Assembly (NCBI RefSeq): GCF_910592395.1
Contig: NC_088315.1
Span: 4,342,501 to 4,406,500, forward strand
DNA from: Lineus longissimus
Taxonomy: Eukaryota; Nemertea; Pilidiophora; Heteronemertea; Lineidae
Reading direction: 5' to 3'
DNA: 64,000 bases
Shown piece by piece: positions 49,601 through 63,400 of the stretch. The position numbers were made by a program, and so were the translations under genes. Under the pieces are notes generated by a model. The model saw only the letters and a program-made list of their open reading frames with translations. It did not search any database and was not told where the DNA came from. The first letter of the stretch is position 1. The number at the start of each line of letters is the position of its first letter.

Positions 49601-52600
49601 CTGCACTGGTGATTGCAAGTGCCTGCAACAGGAATGTCATCTCTGCAATGTGCGACACAGCCATCAGCATTTTTTCTATCAGGACATATTTTGGAAAACT
49701 CTCTGGGCACTTCAGCAAAACCTACCTCACAGTTGTTGATCATGAACTGTCGGCCATGAATCGTTCCCGGCATACGACCAAGGATTTCACCTTTTTTTCG
49801 TTCGAACATAAAGTCCTTTGGATCAAATGGTTTGGCATCATTTTGTCTGGAAAATACAAGAAATTACATGTAACATTAGTATTGCAGATCTATTCTAAAG
49901 GAATTTCTCCTTCCCCAGTGGTCTAGCTTGTTTGCCAACTCTGCAAAGAAAAACCTTGTGATACCTGAAATCAGTAAAATCAATGAGTGCCTATGACACC
50001 TTTCATTTTGATGTACAGCAGGGTGGCCGCTAGTGACTAGTGTGAGAAGATGACTTGGGTCAAAGGTAATTTGGTCATTATTGAATCAGAGGAGTACGCC
50101 CAGAGTTTTGAGCAATAACCCTCACCGCAACAGTTACCATAGCAACAACATAAATAAACAAGCAACCTTAACATTTTACGACAACTTCAGTAGAAATTGT
50201 GATTGACTTTTTGTGCGGAGGTAGCAATAAGGCAAAGAGTGGCTTTTAAAAATGCTCCATTAGTTGAAGAAGAAATTGAAGAGACATCAAAGGGACCGCT
50301 TCTGACCTGTCAGACTTCATCTGGATCAGAACGTTTCATCAAAGCATTGCCTTGGACTCAACCAATTCTTAACTTAGGTACTGCTTACAAAAATATACAA
50401 TCTCACTTCTCATACTCAGCAATCCTAACATGCACAAAGTTAAAGTCGTTCAATTATCTCTCAAGTGTCGCCCCCAACTCTTAGTCTTACCTCCTAAGTC
50501 GACAAAAAATCCCTGGATGCACAAGTGGTGGGAATGAACCCATTTCAATCCTCAGCAAACTTTCCTTACAACACATTCCGACCTCAACAAGGTCAACATG
50601 CAAAGTCTGAATGCTTCATGTGATGTCGACCTTACGAATATTGGAATAAGTTTATAGCAAAATCAAGGAGTATTTTTCACACATCTTAATATATTTTTAG
50701 TGCGTGAACATCTCCCCTTATGAGAACCAATTCTCTTAGAAAGGGCACAGTAAAAGATCGCCCAAGCCAGAAGGTTGTGAGTTTGAAGCCCAGCCAGTGC
50801 TACAAGCATACTGCAACTGGCCTAAAAAAACTGCCTGTTAGCGCATCCATGCACAGTTACACTATCTTGTTTTGAAACATCTCAGAAGGTTTTACATCAA
50901 TCCATGTATGCTCCAGCCAAACCCATTTCACCTTTTCCTATCTGAAATCGAATCTGATCTCTATGATTCAGTCAATTAAACGTGATACACATACTCTGTT
51001 TGCAATTGGCGAGTTCCAGATGGATTAAATCACAGCCGAGATGTGACATTAAGGAGCTTGTTCCATAAGGCCAATCTCATAAATGATAGACAAATTGTCA
51101 CACTTCCTGAGAAGGCCATTGCTTGAATATTATGAGGGGGAAATGGTCGTTTTAGGGATGCTAGCATTGCCCAATAATTACTTACAGGATTCGGGTTCAG
51201 TTGGAGGAAAAAATCCTTTGGAAAATCGGGCTGGAGGATTTGCAGAATAACATAAATGGGAATCGGGATCCGAGATTGTCCCTTGAAATATCTAAATGGG
51301 ATGACCAGGAGGCTTCCCAAAATAACCCTTACCTTATGATTAACTAACATTCTTCTAACACTCGAGCAATTCAAAGTGAGATGAAAACAATGAGTGCAAA
51401 TTACCATTCATAAGATGTACAACATCCAGCGCCCAGAAGCAAAAATTTTTACATTATTAATTACAACAGAAAGGACCAATTAATATTGGTTGCTATGGTT
51501 ATATGACAAATTATCTTTTGATAATAGCAGTCTACAGGACACCAACATCTCTCAGCCAAATCTTTGACATTCTGTATATCTGCTGAATGAAAAATGTCTG
51601 CTGCACTACATGACAATCTACTGCATCTCCAATGATTGCTGGTGAGCCAACAATGCCAAAAATAAATTCTCACCGAGCTTTATCAAAACCAATGAGTGAT
51701 TTGCCGAAGTAACATCAGCCCCTCTCATAAAGATAGCGCTAACTCAATGGTATAAATTGTCTCAAGCGAAAGGCCAGGGTTCGCTGTATCATCAGTATAT
51801 CAAATACTTAGCAGCTGACATGGGAACTGGATGAGGACCAGGATAGGTCAATGCAGAAATGATATCAGGTTACAGTCTATCAATACCTATGGCAGAGGCT
51901 TTAATCATTGGATGAGGACCCCGATTATATGAGAAATGGTGTTAGGTTTAAAAGTCTATCAATGCCTATGGCAGACACTAAACTCACAGAATGAGGACCA
52001 GAATTACATTATCAATATTAGTCTATCAGAACTCCCTGGATAAGGAGCCTAAAAGGTCATAGTACATGTCGGAGAGCAGTTAGATTACTATTTTTTTCTC
52101 TCATCTATTTATTATACTGGAAAACAGAAAAAGATCGACAAAAATAGATGATAGCAGAGAGAAGTCATTGCTCGATTATGTTATCAGAAGAGCAAAGGAT
52201 ATTTTAAACTAAGTAGACAGGAGCAAGGTTTTTATCCTATGATAAAAATACAATCCTCCGTCTACTTAAATCTCAACTGCAATAACATTCTCGAGAGAGC
52301 CAGGAATATCTTCCGAGAAACTCTACCTTATTACATATTTAGGAGTAAATGTTGGATGTCCCCAGAGTTGAAGACGACCCATTGGCATGGCAACCCAGAG
52401 GAGCTGTGCAAATCTGTTCACTTTATGAGACAAAGTTCGTGACTTTAGCAATAAGCAATGTGATCTGTTGCAATCCATTATTATTCATTCACAGATGAAA
52501 GCTCATGAAAATATAACGATATCTTGGAAAACAATTGCAAATTTAAATTCATTGGAAAGATGAGCACTTTCTGATGACAGAAATTGACTAATAAAATACA

Positions 52601-55600
52601 GATATTGCAAGATACACAGGGTTTCCTCAATTGCATACCTGAGCGCAGGAAATGCAGATGCCAGAGTCTAAATTTTAGTCACGTACAGAATGTAGTCCCT
52701 GGCGGTTAATACACTTCCTGTGATGTTGTACACCATACAACATGTAGGACTGGGGATAATCTAATTATGGAAGCGACATCAGACAAACCAAACAGAGATG
52801 GAACTGTTCGTCTGAAGCTGAAATTTGCCTGATGTCTGCATCTGAAGTGGAAGCGAAGTAGAAGGGTTGCCAATTCAGCAGGTCATCAAATAACAATGGC
52901 ATTTTTGTTTGCTGGTTTCTTTTCTATCTTGTCATATATACCACGCAATGACTGAACAACAATCACAACCATCAATATGGTCAAGTAAGTTCTTGACGTA
53001 CTATCAGCAGCCACAGTTTGTCAGATCATCACAACCAGAACCTCTGGTCTTCCAATGTGGGTTAGGTCACCAACGATTACAGCCACAATCCTACAGTTTA
53101 TGTTGTGCCATAAAACGAGTGATTAGGAATAAAAAGACCAACATTACCATCAGGTGACTAACTCTGCCCTGGGCCAGACCGGCAACGCATAATGTGGAAC
53201 TTCTAACGAAAGGGAAACATGTCAGAGCATGCCTGTAAAATGTGCTGAAAAGCAGCATTCCTAATTTGCAGCTGTATATTTAGGCTGTGGAAATTGCTGC
53301 CCTTCTCGTCCTACACATGCGTATCAATTCTTTACCATCCCACTTCGTCAACCATTTCATTGACACACGGACCGAGCAGTTTCCAATACCGTTACTGGTC
53401 AATAGCCACAGTTCATTACTTTTGGTCACTCAGCCATGTAAACACCCCTAAGGGACACCTACAAGAGGAAATTGCCATGTGATGAAACCTCCATCCAGAG
53501 AAGGAATGGCTTTGAAAAGCTATCACGAAGGGCAGACTTCAACTGGAATCGTTTGGGTCAGGGCTTCAGCTGGACCCTCACCAAATTTGACACACAGCAA
53601 TGTCAGCATATCATGCCAAGGTGTTTGATAAATTGTCTCAGGAATATAAATTCGCTCAGTGGTCCCTGGTACATGTACAGTGAAGCAAAAGGCTTGGTAA
53701 TAACGCCAAAGCTCGATGGTGGCAGGGGAAATGCCAGCCAGAGGCATCATCATCATAATGAATTGATCCAGCAATGGGCTGATTTCCTCTGGGTCAACAG
53801 GGGAAACTCACGATGGGAAGGCATGATTATGCTAAGATGCTGACCGACGGGATCATCACAACCATGCTTTTTTCTAATTTGTCATCCGATGCTGGTGACA
53901 AGTTGGATCCTGGTGGACTACTCGTCCAATGCTACTTGTCAGGCATGTATTGTTAGGCTTTTCAACCAAACATCATGCAGAATTCAGGGGATAGAAGCCG
54001 AGACAACTTCATTATGCTGGAATTGAATAGGACATCTACTGAAGTAATCCAGTACCACCAACCAACATTTTACAGTTCCCTGAAGAATTGAATTTATAGT
54101 CATTCCATCCTCCACAACTGGCTGATCCTGTTTTAAAGAAGGTTGGTCTGCCTTGGATTTATGACCTGATGCCAACCTCATGATGCCCAATCGAATAGAC
54201 TTGGGCAGAGGAAAGAGGTTTGACCATAAGACGTGGACACCACAGCTGAACTCTCAGACCGAAGGGGACTGTTGACTTCATACACTAGACAGGTGTTAGT
54301 GTAATCCAGATACATACATGGGCCACTGGTAAAGCCAATCTGTTGAAAGAAACTCTCCATTTTATATGAGGAATTACAGGCGGCTATATCGATCCAAGCA
54401 AATATCCTACCCAGAAGAAAAAAAAACCAACATGAAAAGAATAATTTCCTTTGCTGATTACATTTGCGTAATTATGTTCTGTGAGGCAAAATCTTTAGTG
54501 TTATAATTAGAAATATCAGCTCTAATTAAAAATGAATGTCATCAGTGTTACCAGCAGAGCTGATGCTGAGTGTTACTTTTCACATTTGTGTTAATCATCC
54601 AGTTGTCAACCGCGGAAACCAATCCCTAACCTGAAGCTGTCTGTGTCTTGCCTGTTTCCGAATACCCATGCTTTTGGTGAGTTGCCAACCGGGCAACCTG
54701 GTTAGAGAGGTGGAGTTGCCCGCCTAAGTTGACATCCATTTGTCAATTTTACTAGGTGGGCGTGGCCTATACAAAGCCATAAGACACATGTTCATACAGT
54801 ACATGCTGAACCTTTATCCATAGCAACACTTCGAAAGAAATAAATAAAAAATAAACGCTGCACACTACTAAATCACAAGCTGAAAGAAATCGATATCTAG
54901 TTGTTTAAAATAGCTCTAAATCCTGCGTAATATTGATCTGTGAGACCTGAAAGTGTCTGACAGGATCCAATAAAAATACATCACTTTAGACGCATTAGAG
55001 TAAAACACTACTCAATCTCCATGTAAATATTATCCATCACAAAAGCGTTCTAGTGTAAGAGGTAATTCTGAATATCAAAATTGGTGATTAACCAGGCGAG
55101 GTAGTGAAAAGACTTTGCAATTCTCCTGAGGATAGGAAAGTAAAGGCCTAGTACCACAAGAGGGTAACTGACATTCTTTCAAGGGTTTTGGACAGGCTGA
55201 GGGTGGAACACGTACATGACCTTCAGATGTCCCTTGGCTGAGAGCAAGACTAAGAGATTCTTAAGCATGAAAGTTGCGGCAATAACAGTAGCCCAGAACG
55301 AAGATCAAGACCAAGAGGGGCACATCAAAATAGAGATACATGTAATGTGCCAAGAGATAAAATGCCCTCGTATGACAAGCCTTTACAGCTCAGCCTCTAT
55401 CTCCATCATCATGACACCAAGCCACATTATTTTTGGCCGTCCCCATCCAATAATGGCAATATGTCAGCTCATGACAGGCGTTCACGGAAGATACACAACA
55501 TCACAGAACAATCTGATTTACACGAGGGACTAGCTGAATCAAATCCAGTTTTCAAACACTAAGGGATTTTCTGGTGGAAGCCGTAGCAGCGTCTGTACAC

Positions 55601-57080
55601 CAAGTGCATGAGGCTCAAGGGACATGATGACATTTTGTAGAATAGCGAAGTTTGGAGGCATTCGGAAGATGATGAGCTTCTTTCGGGCAATTTTAATAAA
55701 TTTTTATGTATATGAACAGGTGTGGTGATGGCGGGCTAGAGTGGAGGGGTATCGTAGGCTTGCACTAGCTTTTTGGGCAAAACACCTCTTACATTTTCTT
55801 ACAGGGTCAACCAGTGTCGATAACGGCCGTCTGGTGACCCTGGGGCAGGTTGGGGGGGGGACGCATTTGCATGCAACACACTGAGAACTCTGTTGGCAGA
55901 TTGTTTTATACCAACCGTCATGCAATAAGTCCAGTTATGATATCGCAGACAGTATTAAAATTTGTAATTTGTGTTGACAGCTCAGCAGAGAACCAGCCAA
56001 AGCCCACTAAATCCCTCTCAATACAAGGCCCAACATGAGGTATGCATTCATTCAGGTGGGTTTTTTTCGTACACGGATATGTAGAACTGTTCAACAAAAT
56101 CTGTCCATGGCAAATAGTACCTCCATGATTAAAGCATAGGAGCAAGGGTATTATAATGAGATGTGGCGAATACATGTACCAGAATTCATCTCTACATGTA
56201 GTATTTCCACCTCTTTGGGTGGATTGGAACTGCTCTATTTTTGGGCAAGTTGACTCTTTGTAGCTGTCTAAGTCACCAAACACAAACATGTTGCAATATT
56301 CACATTGTGTCCATTTTTATCCATCAAGTTTTTGAAGGGTCAGACAGTACCATCATCAATCAGCAGTCTATAGATCCATGCACTTGATTGGGACCAACGT
56401 TTACGAAGACGTCGCGTCACGTCACGTTACAGTAATGTAAAATGCATGGTGACGTGACGACGGCCAACACTACGTCATGTAAACGTTGTTCCCAATCAAG
56501 TGCATGAATCTATAGAGAGAGGTACCTGTAGGAAACTGGAAATAGGCAATATGGGCCGGGTCACCGTGAGAAAGATGCAGCAATGACAATGATACATAAC
56601 ATGGAACAAAGGGTCACAGAGGCTTATCGCATTGTCCGAAGTCGGTTGCTGTGCACTTTGGCCTTCTTCGTGTTCTGACTGAGTGTCCGCATTTATCGCG
56701 GTTTGATTTGTTACTCCCATAAAAATACTAAAATATTCGGCTCAGCCTCTGAGAGATTCAGAGGGATTCGTCTTTGTTGAAAGGGCCTATTGACGATACT
56801 AGTCGTTCATCACTTTATACTGGAACAAAAAAGTGGTCAGTCTGACAGGTCGAGAATTACAATAATGTACAGTCACAGTGTCTGTGTACATTCACATGTA
56901 GACATAGGCATAGTGTACTGTACACCATGCCATGCATGTCATGATGATACACAAACAAAATTTTGACAACTAGAAGTCGAAAAGGACCGGTGAAAACACT
57001 CACATTACTTCAGAAACCTTCTCCTCAGAAACTTGATTTTCCTGCCGTTGGTGACTCGGTTTTGGAAATAGGCATCCCAT
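46601..57080 (-). CDS. RP2: RP2: TBCC-domain ARL3 GTPase-activating protein
   Basis: Complement join of 57004-57080, 49726-49846, 48936-49027, 48448-48620, 48097-48200, 47713-47847, 47422-47499, 47009-47108 and 46601-46776, 1056 nt, 351 aa; the human protein is 350 aa. All eight introns are GT-AG and in phase. The N terminus MGC is the dual acylation signal (Gly2 myristoyl, Cys3 palmitoyl). The TBCC/C-CAP beta-helix runs about 40-155 with [17 protein letters not shown] and [11 protein letters not shown]116 and E136 correspond to human R118 and E138, the ARL3-GAP residues. The C-terminal ferredoxin/NDK-like domain covers about 235-351 ([31 protein letters not shown]). By family knowledge it stimulates ARL3 GTP hydrolysis for lipidated-cargo traffic at cilia. 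Exon 1 is 7.2 kb from exon 2; it was chosen because the family start MGC, the phase and a GTGAGT donor all fit. Confidence 0.95.
50133..50146. promoter_or_regulatory. Perfect RFX X-box-like site in RP2 intron 1
   Basis: GTTACCATAGCAAC matches the RFX X-box GTTRCCATRGYAAC at all 14 positions. It sits 287 bp upstream of RP2 exon 2. RFX factors drive many ciliary genes in animals, so a site within a ciliary gene is plausible. X-boxes normally lie near the transcription start, whereas this one is 7 kb from exon 1, unless an alternative promoter exists. Confidence 0.5.
51828..52045. repeat. Degenerate ~80-bp tandem repeat, 3 copies
   Basis: Three copies of a block starting GGATGAGGACC (near 51829, 51911 and 51990) and containing AGTCTATCAATACCTATGGC can be aligned by eye. 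They are diverged and the last is partial. They lie within RP2 intron 1. Confidence 0.6.
56367..56516. mobile_element. 150-bp hairpin MITE
   Basis: The first 38 bases (TCTATAGATCCATGCACTTG and onward to CGTTTAC) recur in reverse complement at the right end with two mismatches, and internal GTCACGTCAC / GTGACGTGAC segments also pair, so nearly the whole element folds into one hairpin. The outermost TCTATAGA appears at both ends and is itself palindromic; it could be an 8-bp target duplication (hAT-like) or part of the terminal repeat. It has no coding capacity and lies in RP2 intron 1. Confidence 0.85.
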
Positions 57081-57483
57081 GATTTTGATTTAACGCATAA
57101 CCTTGCGAAAACAGTAAAATAGAGAAGACCCAGGCTGCAAAATCTGCCAAGAATTCAGAATTCCGGAAAATTGTAGAGGGCGCTGTAGGCTGGAACATAC
57201 AATGTCACATGATCAATGATTAAATTATCTCTTCGAATGCATTTTTTTTTCACTTTATATTTTAAACCATGGATATAACTTCTAAATATATTGCATATGA
57301 TATGCAGTTTATATGAAAATAAATTCTGAATCTATCTTATTATAATAAATATTTCCTAATTTTGTCACATGACCTGCCGCCATGCTCTGGATAATATAAG
57401 AACTTTTCACTTCTGAAGACAAGAGGATGTGCTAAGAAGACCGTTCACTGGGATGGATTCCCTGTGATTTGATCAGTTACCGC
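57081..57483. promoter_or_regulatory. RP2 upstream region and possible divergent first exon
   Basis: Sequence directly upstream of the RP2 start codon. On the plus strand, a segment ending GATCAGTTACCGC at 57483 is followed by GTGAGTACC, a strong donor, which suggests a non-coding first exon of a divergent transcript starting near 57390. No TATA box is evident and no X-box is seen here. The divergent transcript has no identified coding exon in the window. Confidence 0.3.
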
Positions 57484-60400
57484 GTGAGTACCACCTATTG
57501 ATATATTGTTCATTTGGTTAATCCCGAATTCATTGTCGAATTTTGCATGTTTTCTGTCTATTTGTTATGAAATGTCAAAACCTATTTTTACATTTTTTTC
57601 ACACAGTGTAAAATACACTGGGGGTATGTACTTGACAGTGTAGGTCAATGATGTACTGTTTTGTACACATCACACTCACAGTGCTGCAGTGGTTAGTGAC
57701 TGTCAGATGATGCAATGCCAGTGCAGGGATTTTCGGCAAATCGGCCTAGTCTGTCAATTGTCATTGGCAATACCCAATAGGCCTACGACACTTCGGAATT
57801 TCGGTCCCGGCTGTGTGTCCGGGCACCCTTGTTGTTTTTTCTTTTGCGGGTATTCAGAATGGCACTCATCTACAAGTATCTTGTCACCATGGCAGTACAT
57901 TTGCAAAAATGTAAAACCTAAGTGCTTAATACACAAATTGTTGCCCATTTTTTCTGAAATATTTCACTTAGGTTCACTGTTCCGAATAAAATGAAATGGT
58001 TCGACACAAAAAAGCTTCTGCCCACTCGGCACATCACTTTGAAATATTACCATATATGGCATTGTCTTATTCCCTTTCCTATAGGCAATGTAATGTCTTA
58101 TTTCGTAGCTGATGAGGCCCCTGGTAAATTGATCAATTCTTCCAAGAAATATCATTGATGTCTCTCCGTCCCGATATTGCATTGCTCGCTTGGAATTGGG
58201 ATGACTCATACTTGGCAAATGATGTTGCGCTTGCTTCAAGCTCGTCTCTGCTCGCAGCAATTTTTATTCTCTGCAATTCTATATCTCTTGACGATTTATC
58301 TGGTTTGAGAAAACACATTGCAATAGGTCATATTTTGCGGACACCTCTGCACTGCAGCCAGACACCCTCTCTAACATAAATCTGCATTTAAAAAACTGGT
58401 TTTGTGCTAAATTGATCATAAACCTTTTGCTTTGTGGAAAAAAGCATCCCTTCCTACCCAGGTTAAATATGTGTATCAGTCAGTGAGATTTACAAAATAT
58501 ATATACTACAAAAATTTTAGGCAGTATTCATGTGAAAGGGATGTAGTATTGCATATCAAAGACTAACATCTGATCTCCAACTTCCGCTGTTCTGGTGAAA
58601 ATTTGCAAGTTGAATTGAAAGTGTTGGTATTAAAAGGATTCTGGCCACAATACATGTATTATATTATATATGTTTATTCTGGCTTTTGTAAAGTAAATGT
58701 AAAGGAAATGTCACCTCAGGCGCTGTAAAAGATGATTAATGGAGTCGTTAATGGCGTCTGCCTCAGTCTGATCATAAGCACTATTGATATTTTAGGTATC
58801 TGGATAATCCTGTATTGCAGTATGGCAAAACATACACAGTCATTGATACGCAGGGTAGATTACATTGGGCGGTCAGAGGCCTTGAGAACTTTACTTTTAA
58901 ATGTATGTAATGCAGTTAACTCATGCTTAGAATGTAAATTCAGGACGTTCAAACCTAAGTGATTAAAGAATTTTATGAACATTTTCATGGGTTGCATTTT
59001 CAGCTTCAGGAGCAGATAATGTCTAAAAGAAGGGGTCATTTAGTTGAAAATAGCAACAAGCAAATGATGATATGATATCAAAGTCACCGATGGTGAAATG
59101 TCTCACAATAACACCCAACCATCCCACATTTCAATTTCCCCTGAGGCTCCCTCTTTTCATTTCAATTGGTATGTTTTATGTTGATCACCAAAATATTGAT
59201 CCTGTTGATGGAAGTGGAACTGCACATCATTTATTTTGGTAATCTAGCTATTGCTTAGAGAAATTTGAATGTTGGTCAGAAGCCATTGAGTATTTGTAAT
59301 TCTGATCTCCATGGCAATCGTTCTCAAAGGCTGTCGTCGTGGAAGGCACATGTAGCCAGGAACGAGACTCTAACGGGCTGGCATAATTTGACGATGGCGA
59401 CTGTCTGTCTGGTGTCATAATTTATTTTGTTGTGTTGTTATCGCGTCCTGATGGGAGACCTCGATGATGGCGAGGATCGAGGCAAGGAAGTCATTTTCAG
59501 TGCTTGCAACTGGAAGCTCGGTATGTAGTCCTTCCTTATCTTGTTCATGTAGTTGTCATCTGTGGTTTAAAGAACTTTGTGGGCAAAATAAGCAGTGCCA
59601 GTGGCTGCTGAAGATGTTCCGTTTCCTAAGGCTAGGCACTTTATGCTTCTATTTCTGTCCTGAGAAACCTCCACTTGAGTCATGATCTCAAATTTGTTAT
59701 CCATTCTACGAGTGTTTCCTGTTGTTGCTTTTATCTAGCTGATATTATAGCTTTGTCTTGTTTGAGTTTTTTGTACATGTATTTGTAAAATTTTCCTTGA
59801 CCCTGTTTCAAAGAAGGAAATCTGAACTTCCTGTGGTTTGTTCGTGTCAGAGTCATTTCAGTATTGTGTCGAAATGGAGCTTCGAAGCCACAGTGATACG
59901 CATTACCAACTAAAATTAAAAAGATGGTTTTGTTCTTCGTTCAAGGACAGTGCATGCTGGATTGATCCTTTTGACGTGCCCAACCCCTTGGGCCACAACC
60001 TATCATTATCAATCAGTAAAGTGGAATTTACAGTCTGTCGAACATGTGAAAGGAGGGAGGTCTTTCTCCATCTGTTTGCGTATCCAGATTGTGGTGAGAT
60101 TCCTCTTTGAAAATGTTGGAAGCAATGGAAATATTCACCTTGGGGCAACTACAACAGCTGGAGAAACTTGTCATGCACAGATAAACAACATCCAAGTCTA
60201 CCTTTCAGGGAATGATCGCTTGCCTTAGAGTGTCCTGGGGACCTGTTGGATGGGAGAAGGTGCATGCTGTGCATTACCTCTTTCAGGAAACAAGACGCTC
60301 ACTTTGGTTCTGTGTTCTAGGTAGAAGCTAGAGAAGAGGTTTCATCATGGCTTTGCCCATTAGCTTTTGCTGTCCTAATCCTATGGTTACAACAGCAGCG

Positions 60401-63400
60401 CAAGGACTTAAGGCCGACGTTACTGTTTACGCTGATTGAGCAACTGGGCTCAGACATGTCAGAAGGATTATGTGACAACTGTCTTGATGTTCACTATCCT
60501 GTGGGTGTGACCCTCCGGCTGTTCATCAGACCTAACTTACCGTGGATGATTCTGTTGCCTGTCTATTCTTGGCTAATTAGATCTCATAGTTAATTCCTTG
60601 CTCCTTGGTGTCCATCCAAGCATAGTATACTGCTGTGCTGTTTGTCAATCAATAGATACAATGTAGCAAGACTGGTGTTGCGTGGAAATGGCTGATGAGC
60701 CAAATTTTACTATCAGGTTGTGGATGTATATTACCTACCGTGTCTGATCTTGCGGTGAATTTTAGTGCGAGCAATGCCAAGTCATCTGCAAAATTCAGGT
60801 TTGGTTGGCCTGGGCTAAGTAAAAATTTGCATCTCGGCCACCATTCCCAAATAACATTCCTCTACAAAACTCAGGAAGATGCAACAGATTGCAATAAAGA
60901 AATACTCAGAAAAAACCCAAGCAAAAGATTAACGGTGATTGCTCAAGACTTGTAACACACGAAGGCCCCAGGCAAAACCATGTCTAGTTCCCAGGAAAAG
61001 CGGTAAATTCACCTTGGTCTCCATGGTAATACCATAGTTATTGGAATGCCGATATGTAGCCAATTGTTCACATGGCAGCAACTGTGGCTCTTATGAGAAT
61101 TACCATTTTTGTCTATCGGGAGGTGAGTGCAGGTGACAACAAATTTACAGGGGGTCACCAAAAAAGCAAAGCAAATATCACAAAGCCTATAGAGCCTGTG
61201 AAGATGATCTTTATGTCTAGATAGTCAAATTGCTGTCGAATTACACCAATGGTAAAAGGGGTTTGGTTTATACATTCTGATTATGTTTCACTTGTCAAGT
61301 CTAGTGCGCCTGTATTGGCCTTGGCCTATAATGGAAGCTCTTCTCAAAATCCTTGTTGTATCACTCCGAGTGGTTAAAGTGTTTATGGTAGGTGGAAAAA
61401 CCCTTCAGAGCTAGTTCTGGACAGTCCGAATTGATAGCCAAGTTATTTTCCAAAATGGTTTGCAGCGGAGTTGTTTTCAACAACTGCAGAGTAGTTGTTA
61501 CTGTTAGTACACCTCTCATTGACTGTATGTTATATTACAGATAGTGTGTTGATGTTTTGGAATGCCTTTCTACCATTAACCCAGATGTGGTATTTAATGT
61601 ACTTCCACTCAAATAATATGATGATACTTGTTGAGGAATGCTGGCACATTCCTCTCGTTTGGTATCCGTATGTATGGATGTTAGTCTTGTTGCCTTTGTG
61701 TATGCTATGCTAATGTTCTCAATGGGTTCAACAGGTTTTATATGACCTCATGTTCAGCATCCAGTAATTGACATGCTTGTTACCTGTTTTTTTGCTGAAC
61801 CCCATGATACAAGTCAAAAAGGGTAAAAGGCAGAGTCTCAAAAACTTGCTCCAGCATCACACAGTCTTGTTCCGACTCTGTCTCTTTCAATGGCCAGTTC
61901 TTGTTCTACGTCCATATCTACAGTATTACCGCTGTAGAATTCTCTGTTTCTCCCACTTGTAGCTTTGCCAGTATTGATTAAAGGCATGGCTACCATTACA
62001 GTCAGGATCCTTGGGGTATTTCTTAGCGATGGACGTCGGCTTGAGATCAATGGTTGTGGAGCAGCGTGTGTCATTGACGCTGTCTTCTCTGAGACATGCC
62101 ACTCGCTGTGATGAGCAGAGAGATTTTCATGATTCTTGCCTAAAGCACTGCATGAATACTTTTTTCAAAATCACCAGCTTTGCTTTCGAATGTGATACCA
62201 CTCCTCGTATCTTGTGAATGAACTGCAAATATCCCAGAATCCTTTCCCTCCTGGGAAATTCAAAATGAATCAGATTTCTTTTATCAATGAGCAGCTCTTT
62301 GCACTGTCGTTTCAGAAAACATGGATTTTGTATTTTTGCACACTTGTGCATTATATTTGATGACTCAGCGGAAAATCGGGCAATTTGTTGCCTTATCAAT
62401 CCTCTCGAATGCGCCGCGTTTGCGATCTGGCGTGTAATCCTAATTTTCGTTATCGTAAACTCTTTCATTTTGTTGCATCGTTTGCTGCGTTGTGCGTTTA
62501 TTACCATAATTTGACATGAGAGAGTTATTGAATGTGTTTTTGGTTCCGGTGCAATTTCCTCAGAGGCGGTGAAAAGGTTGTGTTGAAAATATTGAAATAG
62601 ATGGTGAAGATTGCAGGAGTTTTGAATATTTTAATTGCACTCTCGCTGATGCTGATCTTGCGGCGATTTCAGGCAAATGACTTCTCTTGCTGTTGCATCA
62701 GATTCCGTACGGTTGACAAGTCAGTCACTCCACACGATGCAATTGTCTGAGTGCGATGTGCTAGAATCCCCCGAACGATAGCCGTCTTCCATTTAGAATT
62801 CTAGGTTCAGAAGCATCCAGTTCAGTCTCTTCATTGATTTCCTGGAAGATAATCCATGTTTTATGCAAAGCGAAAGCTATCAGCTTCACTTCCGCAGAGC
62901 TGATGGTACCTTGGTTGGCTTCATGTAAAATTCATGTGGTCCTTGTCGGCGAAATTGCATTTCACTCTGTTGGTGTCTGGTAGACTATTATACAGCATCT
63001 CCCACACTTTCTCTTCCAAGTCTTTAAAGGAAGGGATGGGAAACAAAATTTCTTTACAATGGACTACAATGTCTTACCCTTACTTCTGTTTTCGTCATTA
63101 TAATCGCGTTCTTGGTCCAGATTTGGTCCTTATCTCCAGCCATTTACATGCAATTCTGAGGCAAAAACCAGTTATTCATGAGTTTGTTTTTGCCAAGCCT
63201 TCTTTCAACTTTGGCATTTCAAATTCTGCAGTCTGCCCTGATGTCTCCCCAAATGGCAGTCTTCTTCGAAAACTGTCAGTAATGTCTCTTACCGTTGATT
63301 AATGTATCTAATGGATTTGCTTCAGTCTCCATATCTAGCCACTATTCATGGTAATGTGCTCACCAGAATCTCCTCCAGGTTGTAAATCATAAACGCAGTA

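Larger units (their letters stand above)
49847..57003 (-). other. RP2: RP2 intron 1
   Basis: A 7.2-kb intron. It contains the X-box-like site at 50133-50146, a degenerate tandem repeat at about 51828-52045 and a 150-bp hairpin element at 56367-56516. Open frames on either strand (for example 53472-53843 plus and 55918-56289 minus) carry no recognisable domain. No nested gene is supported. Confidence 0.7.

Noticed and set aside
49225-49926. 233-codon open frame on the plus strand
   Set aside because: It is the antisense of RP2 exon 2 and flanking introns; RP2 coding on the minus strand explains the conserved sequence.
50750-50835. Box-B-like GAGTTTGAAGCCC as another tRNA-derived element
   Set aside because: Deviates from the box B consensus and has no box A or stem pairing.
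62127-62507. 126-codon open frame on the minus strand
   Set aside because: No motif, no splice partners, and composition like the surrounding non-coding DNA.
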